Below are positions 6,589 through 11,672 of a stretch of 11,672 nucleotides of DNA, piece by piece. The DNA lies in assembly GCA_902362965.1 (NCBI GenBank), contig CABIYQ010000026.1:1-11672 (forward strand), given 5' to 3'. The position numbers were made by a program, and so were the translations under genes. Position 1 is the stretch's first letter, and every line of letters starts with the position of its first letter. The notes below the pieces were generated by a model. The model was not told the origin of the DNA. It searched no databases and saw nothing but the letters and a program-made list of their open reading frames with translations. The DNA is from Oscillospiraceae bacterium (lineage in GTDB: Bacteria > Bacillota > Clostridia > Oscillospirales > Ruminococcaceae).

Positions 6589-6932
6589 CTGGTGCAATAG
6601 CGCCTGATTTGGCACAATCAATGACAGATGCTATTTACAAGGCTGCAACAGGTGGTAACAGTTCAAAGATTGTTGTTTTACGTTCATTAGCTGGGATAAA
6701 TGCATCAAATACTGAATTTTTAAAACAATTAGCTAATGATCCTCAAAAAGTATTTGCTAATTGGAATATCTGCTGATGCATTTGCACGAGTAGATTTTCA
6801 ATATTTATCTCAGGCAATATCTTCTATGAATTCTAGCAGTAGTGCCTTTGGAATTCAAACCCACAGAGCTTTATTGATGTACCAGATAATCAAGAGAAAG
6901 TAACGGCACATTTACTACTTGCAACATTTGAT
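6582..6932 (+). pseudogene. Frameshifted ORF of unknown family
   Basis: After the tube fragment, a continuous-looking protein can be followed through three frames. Frame 6582-6776 reads GAIAPDLAQSMTDAIYKAA, SSKIVVLRSLAGINASN, TEFLKQLANDPQKVFANWN. A shift near 6765 leads to SADAFARVDFQYLSQAISSM, and a second shift near 6850 to NPQSFIDVPDNQEKVTAHLL up to about 6932. Each step keeps protein-like composition, so two compensating frameshifts in a once-intact gene is the simplest reading. ATG at 6621 is in frame, but no clear ribosome binding site is visible. The phrase FLKQLANDPQKVFANWNISA resembles leader peptides of the NHLP/Nif11 kind (LxxDPxxxxxxxGI), but this is weak. I do not recognise the family. 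Confidence 0.4.
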
Positions 6933-7136
6933 GAAACTGCACAACCCGTTTTTCTTACCAAAAACGGTTACGGAGATATGGTCGTCATGAGCATGGAGGC
7001 TTTTGAGAAAATGCAATTTGAAAGCGACATATATTTTAAGCTTGCTGAGGCCGAAAGAGAAGCAGAAGAAACTGGCGAACGTTTTTCCTCAAAGGATATT
7101 CTCAGTGAAATGAAAGCCGCGGCGAGAAGAAAATGA
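6933..7136 (+). pseudogene. Phd/YefM-type antitoxin, N-terminally truncated
   Basis: The frame encodes ETAQPVFLTKNGYGDMVVMS, then MEAFEKMQFESDIYFKLAEA, and ends with SKDILSEMKAAARRK and TGA at 7134-7136. The core PVFLTKNGYGDMVVMSMEAF is the well-known signature of Phd/YefM antitoxins, which bind their own promoter through the N-terminal half and wrap the toxin with the C-terminal half. The first ~25 residues (usual start like M-x-x-I-x-P-I-S-D-L-R-N) are absent, and the frame instead runs in from the unrelated ORF upstream. The DNA is visibly richer in GC (gccgcggcgag) than the flanks, which suggests transfer. It overlaps the toxin start by ATGA. Confidence 0.7.
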
Positions 7137-7206
7137 TGTACACGCTTGAGTATTTACCGATGCCAGACGCGATATGGTCGGCGTTCTGGACACATTAGTA
7201 ATATAA
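7133..7206 (+). pseudogene. Relic of the cognate RelE/ParE-type toxin
   Basis: ATG at 7133 (or 7136) overlaps the antitoxin stop. The frame gives MMYTLEYLP and then loses sense. Shifting by one base at about 7159 gives DARRDMVGVLDTLVI before TAA at 7204-7206. Together they match the usual start of RelE/ParE toxins (Y-x-L-x-Y-L-P-x-A-x-x-D-(M/L)). A frameshift and the loss of about 70 C-terminal residues, including the catalytic part, make the toxin dead. Confidence 0.6.
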
Positions 7207-7432
7207 TTGTCCAGAACAACAATTTATATTTTCACGTAATTCTGTAAGAAATATGGGACATAGGATGGAGATAAAATATTTGGTTGGATTAGCAGTGTAG
7301 AATTACATATAATATAGAGCGAATTGGTTGAAGTAGGTGTGAATCTTGCAAATGGGAAGTGAAAATCTTAAGAATTATTTGCATGGCTCAATACTCATAA
7401 TTAATATCCCATAGATGAATGAATTTACATGT
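7207..7432. other. Gene-free stretch after the toxin relic
   Basis: No convincing gene. A 33-codon open stretch (7202-7303) without a start follows the toxin relic, but it does not match the expected rest of the toxin. A short inverted repeat (GCAAAT/ATTTGC near 7350-7380) is too weak to call. No tRNA or riboswitch signature was seen. Confidence 0.5.
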
Positions 7433-7467
7433 AAAAATCCGCATTTGATTTCAAATGCGGATTTTTT
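7433..7467 (+). terminator. Strong bidirectional rho-independent terminator
   Basis: AAAAATCCGCATTTG at 7433-7447 pairs perfectly with CAAATGCGGATTTTT at 7452-7466 with a 4-nt loop, followed by more T. The A-run on the left arm would give a T-run on the other strand, so it may work both ways. It insulates the giant gene from the toxin-antitoxin debris. Confidence 0.92.
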
Positions 7468-7630
7468 ATGATTTATATCTGTAAGATGCAATCTTATTAT
7501 AATAATTGTTTCGAAAAATATTTATATATTAATAAGTTTAGATAAGCATAATAAAATTTTACAAATACAGAGTTTAAAATAAACATAGAAAATAAAATTC
7601 TATTATTTAATATTAAATTAGCAAAATCAG

Positions 7631-7659
7631 TTGCTTTTTTCCATATTTTATGTTAATAT
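7631..7659 (+). promoter_or_regulatory. Candidate promoter of the giant peptidase gene
   Basis: TTGCTT at 7631-7636 and TAATAT at 7654-7659 with a 17-base spacer. A start near 7666 gives a leader of about 97 nt that begins just before the inverted repeat at 7673. The upstream stretch 7468-7630 is extremely AT-rich with no gene. Confidence 0.5.
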
Positions 7660-7672
7660 ATAAACATGGTTT

Positions 7673-7721
7673 TTACATTTATCATAAAGATTATTATAGT
7701 ATATATAATTGATAAATGTAA
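7673..7721 (+). repeat. Perfect 12-bp inverted repeat in the 5' leader of the giant gene
   Basis: TTACATTTATCA at 7673-7684 is the exact inverted complement of TGATAAATGTAA at 7710-7721, separated by 25 nt of A/T. It sits between the predicted transcription start and the ribosome binding site at 7747-7752. It could stabilise the transcript, form a regulatory stem, or be an operator. No T-tract follows, so it is not a normal terminator. Given the high AT content its significance is uncertain. Confidence 0.5.
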
Positions 7722-7762
7722 TACTGCTATTTAAGTAAAAAACAATAAGGAGTAAGTTGAAA

Positions 7763-10700
7763 ATGTTAAAAGTAAAAAAGATGTTTTCTGCTTTTGTAGG
7801 TGTGGCTATGGCAGCAAATGCTTTTATTACCATGCCGATTTCTGCTTTTGCAGACGAAGAAACCAGTCATACATATACATATGACGACTATGAAATATCG
7901 TATGATGTTACCAATTCATGGGGAAATACAGAATTTGTTTCAGTAACATTATCTAATACCGGTGAAAGTACAATTGAAAACTGGATGCTGTATTTTGAAC
8001 CTAATGGACAGGTACACAATACTGTCAATGTTCAGGAAGCACAAACTTCTACCGGTACTACATATTTTAGAAACAGCGGATATAATGCAAATATTAATCC
8101 TGATTCGTCAGTTTCGTTCTGCTATATGGTTGATGACTGTGAAGCGGTGCCGGACAATTTTACGCTTTGTCAGACAAGAGAAGAAAAAGAATCGGGTTAC
8201 GAAGTTTCACTCAAGGTAAACCAAACTTGGGGAGATTCATTTAATGGTGAAATAATTATTCAGAATAATACTGATAAACCTATTGAATCGTGGGAACTGA
8301 CAGTTGACACTAACTTTACTATTACGGAAATAACAAACAGTTGGGCGGCAGATGTAACAGAGCTTGAGCCTTACAGCTATATGCTGAAAGGTACATATAC
8401 CGGAACTGTATATCCAAACTCAAGTGTTTCTCTTGGATTTAACGGTGTAAAATCCGGCGAACCGACAATTACTGATTATTCACTGACGGAAGTGGTTGCG
8501 GATGAAAAAGTAATTTCATCTTCAGAATTAAATAATGCACCGATATACGATAATTATATAAATAATAAAATTAATGCCGAAGCATTATATGATTCTGAAA
8601 ATGAAAATATAGATATCTCATGGACAGCAGAAACAATAGGAAGTTCTTTTGAGGTATATGTTTCAGATGATAATGATGAGTATGAATTATATGAAACTGT
8701 AGACGGTAATACATTTAATTCTGTATATCATATAACAGGTGACTTTATTATTAAATATTTCAAAATCAAACAAACTTTAGATGACGGAAACATTATTTAC
8801 AGTAATATATGTTATGCCGTTTATGCTCCCGTAGGTACAGAATGGACGGAATATCTGCGTGATTGGGAAATTCCGACCGATGATGAGATTTTATCTGAAA
8901 TAAATAATGAAGACAGTCCATATAAACTTTCATTGGAGTTTAATGCAGCTGGTGTTCCGGATATTCATCTTAATGTTTCAGAGAGTACTTATACTAATGC
9001 CATAAAGAATAATTATATTTTAGGAGCTGCACCTGAAATTTTCTATAAAGATGAATTATTGACAAAAGATATTACTATTAAGTTTCAGATAAAAGAAAAT
9101 TTCTTAAGCAATGAACTAGGTACACTCGAAAACAATTCTGAGTTTACCAATATTAAACGTTTTAATATATTTAAATACTTTGAAGATATAAATATGCTTT
9201 TGCCTATTGAAACAAAATTTGACTTATCTAATAATATTGTGTATACTGAAGTAGAGGAATTGGGAACATATTGTGTTGTCGATATGGAAAAATGGTTGGA
9301 CAGTTTAGATGTTGATGCTGAAAGAATCAATAATGCATCGTTATATTCGTCAGCAGGAACTTCTCTATTTTCTGAATTAACTGATACAGCTTCAGATGCT
9401 TTTGTATCAGATGAACTTATTAGTGAAAATACAAGCGGCGGTTCAATGATAGTGTCATCAGAAGCGGATGCACCGAACAATATACAAGCAATTTTAAATA
9501 ACAATAATTTTTCAGATATAACCACTGAAGTAAGCGATGATACAGTTGATATTGTTTTCGTTTTACAATGTGCGGGTGAATATGAATCAAATTATTTAGC
9601 TGAAAGACAAATGATACTTGACGCATCTGAAAATATTTTCAAAACATACACAAATGCACACATATATGTTATTGGATTTAAACATAACGAAGCATATTTT
9701 CTCAAAGAAAATGAATCTAATGCAGACTATTTTTCGTCAAGGGAAGAAATGGAATGCCTTTACAATTATGAACACGATCAGTTTGAAGGCTATGTAAACA
9801 GAACTCCTGCATACGAACTATTAAGGGATCATGTGCAATTCAGAAATGACTCCAAAAACTTTGTATTTACACTGTTAAACGGAAGTACTGACTGTCAGGG
9901 TATTGATCAGACTGATATTTGTAATGAACCGAATATGAATATCAACTATTCGGAAGTCTTGTGTGGAGTGGTGTATCTAGGTGCAGAGAGCACAGTATCC
10001 GTACTGGATGCAGTAATTAAAAAGAACGGGATTTGTATAATATATGATGAAAATTCAGCGGGAGTAATATATGAGCATATTTGTGATAATATGAAGTTAG
10101 AAGTACCTGAAGGATTTGAAAATAAAATATATATGGGAATGGATTGGAGTGAAATGAATTTATCATCTCCATTGCAGGTAAACGGAAAAACAGATACGGA
10201 TCATGACGATCTTACCGATTGGGAAGAAGTAAATTCTGAATTTCTTGAAAAAAATGGAATTATATTAAATGACAATGAATATATTAAAGATATTGAAGAT
10301 AAGCTTCCGTCTGCATGGTATATGTTAAAATCAGAATACAATTTTGTACCGTTCAGATTTGTGAATTCAAACAACTTTGGACTATATAATATATTAAACA
10401 AAATAAAGGTTCTGCCGGTTAAATCAAATCCATTGAAAGCTTCAAGCGCAGATGATGGAGTAAGTGATTTGGATAAGCTGAAACCGGAAAAGATGTTTAA
10501 CAATAACATATCAAAATTCTATGATGAAAATGACCGTTACTATAATTACTACAATGACAGTAAATATTATACCGATCATCTAGAAAAACGCTATACAGAT
10601 AAAGGGGCATTTAAAGCATATACGGTTGAAAGCATATTCACAGAACTTAAAGATCCGACTATAAACAGTACGTCAAATTCGGTTTACATAAAAGCAGAGG

Positions 10701-11672
10701 GGAATGAAATAACAATATGTCCGAATATATATTTTACAGGAGATTACAATGCAAATGCAATTGACTATTTAAAAACGGAAAATGAGGATTCCAAAAGACT
10801 ATATGAAGAATTAAAAAATAAATACGGAGATAATGTAACGCTGGATAAAGTATTTTTAGACGGATTGAAAAACAGATGGGAAAAAGAATTTAACGGAACA
10901 ATATTTGATTTTTATCCTAGTATGAAAATTAAAACAAAAGTAGAATTTAAGTTGTATGAACAAGAACCGCAAAATCAAAATTATATAAATGTTAATATAA
11001 ATACAAAAGGCGGAATAGCTAATACAGGAATGGGGGGTGTCTTTAGAAATAATAAAATGGAACTATATATAGGCGAAGGTACAGGATATAGCATAGATGT
11101 ATTTGAAGGCGTATGCGCTCATGAATTTGGTCATACTTTAAATATTACTGACGCTTATCCAGGTATGAATAATAATTTTACATCTGCTTATAGTGATAAT
11201 CAATTAAATGAATTATATTATAATAAAGGTATATACGGAAGCGTTGGCGGCGGAGAAATAATGCGTGCTAACAGTGATGTACTGCCAAATGATATAGAAA
11301 TGGCTTTATACGGCGTTATAGAAAATGAAAATCAGCATTTTACTCCTACATATTATAATAAATATGATTGTAAAGTTTCTTCGGCAATAAGAGCAAAACA
11401 TTTATATAAATATGTCCCTGATGTTGAGAAGCCGGAACATGATATGGTATATAAAGAGGGAGAATATTATAAATGGGTTGACGGAAAAGGTTATATTCCT
11501 GCTGAGGCAAATATACAAACCGGCAATATTGATGGAGTAGATCTACAATATTATGAAGAAACATATGACGGAGAAACAACTGTTACAATTTATGGATTAT
11601 TTAAAAATTCTTATTCTGGAAAAGTAACAATACCGGCAGAAATCAACGGACATAAAGTTACAAAAATATGTG
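7763..11672 (+). CDS. Giant secreted multidomain metallopeptidase: CBM2-like x2, Fn3-like, vWA-like, metzincin-like, BspA repeats (3' end missing)
   Basis: The frame is open from ATG 7763 (AAGGAG ten bases before) to the window edge, at least 1303 codons. Residues 1-30 are a signal peptide (MLKVKK start, AFA cleavage). Two CBM2-like domains with Trp/Asn patterns (VTNSWGNTE, VNQTWGDSFNGEI, NPDSSVS) occupy about 32-130 and 146-245. An Fn3-like domain lies at about 280-355. A beta-rich region at about 385-515 ends ELGTYCVVDMEKWLD. A vWA-like domain spans about 596-795 (DIVFVLQCAG, TPAYELL, NFVFTLLNG), but the MIDAS DxSxS is replaced. A calcium loop DTDHDDLTDWEE is at 811-822. The catalytic motif HEFGHTLNITD is at 1120-1130, giving His1120, Glu1121, His1124 and Asp1130, with EIMR (Met1167) as a likely Met-turn. 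The last residues (SGKVTIPAEINGHKVTKI) begin BspA-type repeats. It is probably a polysaccharide- or surface-bound peptidase; the substrate is unknown. A truncated copy of its start lies at 968-1513. Confidence 0.88.
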   Translation, partial: MLKVKKMFSAFVGVAMAANAFITMPISAFADEETSHTYTYDDYEISYDVTNSWGNTEFVSVTLSNTGESTIENWMLYFEPNGQVHNTVNVQEAQTSTGTTYFRNSGYNANINPDSSVSFCYMVDDCEAVPDNFTLCQTREEKESGYEVSLKVNQTWGDSFNGEIIIQNNTDKPIESWELTVDTNFTITEITNSWAADVTELEPYSYMLKGTYTGTVYPNSSVSLGFNGVKSGEPTITDYSLTEVVADEKVISSSELNNAPIYDNYINNKINAEALYDSENENIDISWTAETIGSSFEVYVSDDNDEYELYETVDGNTFNSVYHITGDFIIKYFKIKQTLDDGNIIYSNICYAVYAPVGTEWTEYLRDWEIPTDDEILSEINNEDSPYKLSLEFNAAGVPDIHLNVSESTYTNAIKNNYILGAAPEIFYKDELLTKDITIKFQIKENFLSNELGTLENNSEFTNIKRFNIFKYFEDINMLLPIETKFDLSNNIVYTEVEELGTYCVVDMEKWLDSLDVDAERINNASLYSSAGTSLFSELTDTASDAFVSDELISENTSGGSMIVSSEADAPNNIQAILNNNNFSDITTEVSDDTVDIVFVLQCAGEYESNYLAERQMILDASENIFKTYTNAHIYVIGFKHNEAYFLKENESNADYFSSREEMECLYNYEHDQFEGYVNRTPAYELLRDHVQFRNDSKNFVFTLLNGSTDCQGIDQTDICNEPNMNINYSEVLCGVVYLGAESTVSVLDAVIKKNGICIIYDENSAGVIYEHICDNMKLEVPEGFENKIYMGMDWSEMNLSSPLQVNGKTDTDHDDLTDWEEVNSEFLEKNGIILNDNEYIKDIEDKLPSAWYMLKSEYNFVPFRFVNSNNFGLYNILNKIKVLPVKSNPLKASSADDGVSDLDKLKPEKMFNNNISKFYDENDRYYNYYNDSKYYTDHLEKRYTDKGAFKAYTVESIFTELKDPTINSTSNSVYIKAEGNEITICPNIYFTGDYNANAIDYLKTENEDSKRLYEELKNKYGDNVTLDKVFLDGLKNRWEKEFNGTIFDFYPSMKIKTKVEFKLYEQEPQNQNYINVNINTKGGIANTGMGGVFRNNKMELYIGEGTGYSIDVFEGVCAHEFGHTLNITDAYPGMNNNFTSAYSDNQLNELYYNKGIYGSVGGGEIMRANSDVLPNDIEMALYGVIENENQHFTPTYYNKYDCKVSSAIRAKHLYKYVPDVEKPEHDMVYKEGEYYKWVDGKGYIPAEANIQTGNIDGVDLQYYEETYDGETTVTIYGLFKNSYSGKVTIPAEINGHKVTKIC
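7784..8323 (+). repeat. Parent segment of the dispersed 540-bp duplication
   Basis: This part of the giant gene matches 971-1510 in the same orientation without gaps, at an offset of 6813 bases. The match covers codons from the signal-peptide core to the middle of the second CBM2-like domain. Because the two copies are direct repeats, recombination between them could delete the 6.8 kb in between, including the peptidase operon. Confidence 0.9.

Noticed and set aside
7310..7432. Riboswitch or small RNA before the terminator
   Set aside because: I looked for cobalamin-, lysine- and T-box-like conserved boxes and found none. Only weak short inverted repeats are present.
7648..7833. Minus-strand frame over the giant gene's promoter and start
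   Set aside because: It overlaps the promoter, inverted repeat and signal peptide of the plus-strand gene and has no protein-like features.
7962..8219. Plus-strand frame of 85 codons inside the giant gene
   Set aside because: It is an out-of-frame shadow of the CBM2-like region.
9085..9525. 146-codon open frame on the minus strand
   Set aside because: It lies wholly inside the long plus-strand gene, has no ribosome binding site, and its composition follows from the opposite strand. The same holds for the minus-strand frames at 3776-3973, 4921-5136, 5365-5592, 9420-9626, 10201-10509 and 11346-11579.

Overview
The window is AT-rich DNA that reads mainly left to right. It most resembles a gut Ruminococcus or a close relative in the Oscillospirales (Clostridia). 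The reasons are the low GC, Gram-positive signal peptides, strong AAGGAG-type ribosome binding sites, a BspA-type leucine-rich-repeat protein ending in a type I dockerin, family-2-like carbohydrate-binding modules, and very large multidomain exoproteins. The genus is inferred from these traits; no rRNA or other marker gene is present.

Layout. (1) 1-582 is the 3' end of a secreted-type zinc peptidase gene with an HExxHxxGxxD site, closed by a terminator at 633-676. (2) 583-967 has no gene. It holds a hairpin, a perfect consensus promoter (TTGACA-17-TATAAT) and the left-end remnant of a probable IS3-like element. (3) 968-1513 is a fragment, broken at both ends, of the first carbohydrate-binding region of the giant gene at 7763. 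It abuts the last 29 codons of a lost gene (1512-1601), which overlap an intact gene for a secreted LRR protein with a dockerin (1598-2464, terminator 2491-2529). (4) 2552-2842 looks like the C-terminal end of a contractile-tail sheath protein. (5) 3035-6222 is an intact transcription unit: promoter, relic of an X2/Ig-like domain, a membrane-anchored protein with a possible NTR/TIMP-like OB fold, then, overlapping by 4 nt, a 714-residue metzincin-like peptidase carrying three ricin-type beta-trefoils, then a strong terminator. (6) 6340-7206 is a chain of broken genes: the N-terminal part of a probable contractile-tail tube protein, an unrecognised frameshifted ORF, and a decayed Phd/YefM antitoxin with a RelE/ParE-type toxin relic of higher GC. 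A terminator follows at 7433-7467. (7) 7763 to the right edge is one open gene of at least 1303 codons: signal peptide, two CBM2-like domains, Fn3-like domain, a vWA-like domain lacking its metal site, a calcium loop, a metzincin-like catalytic domain and the start of BspA-type repeats.

How it fits together. Three different proteins share the HExxHxxGxxD zinc motif, so the locus looks like a depot of extracellular peptidases fitted with carbohydrate- or wall-binding modules. Between and around them lie at least seven gene fragments with sharp junctions, which marks a recombination hot spot. The two most interesting readings are a peptidase overlapped by a possible inhibitor- or chaperone-like partner, and a sheath/tube pair from a contractile injection system or phage tail that appears to have been split by the peptidase cassette. 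Both rest on motif reading by eye.
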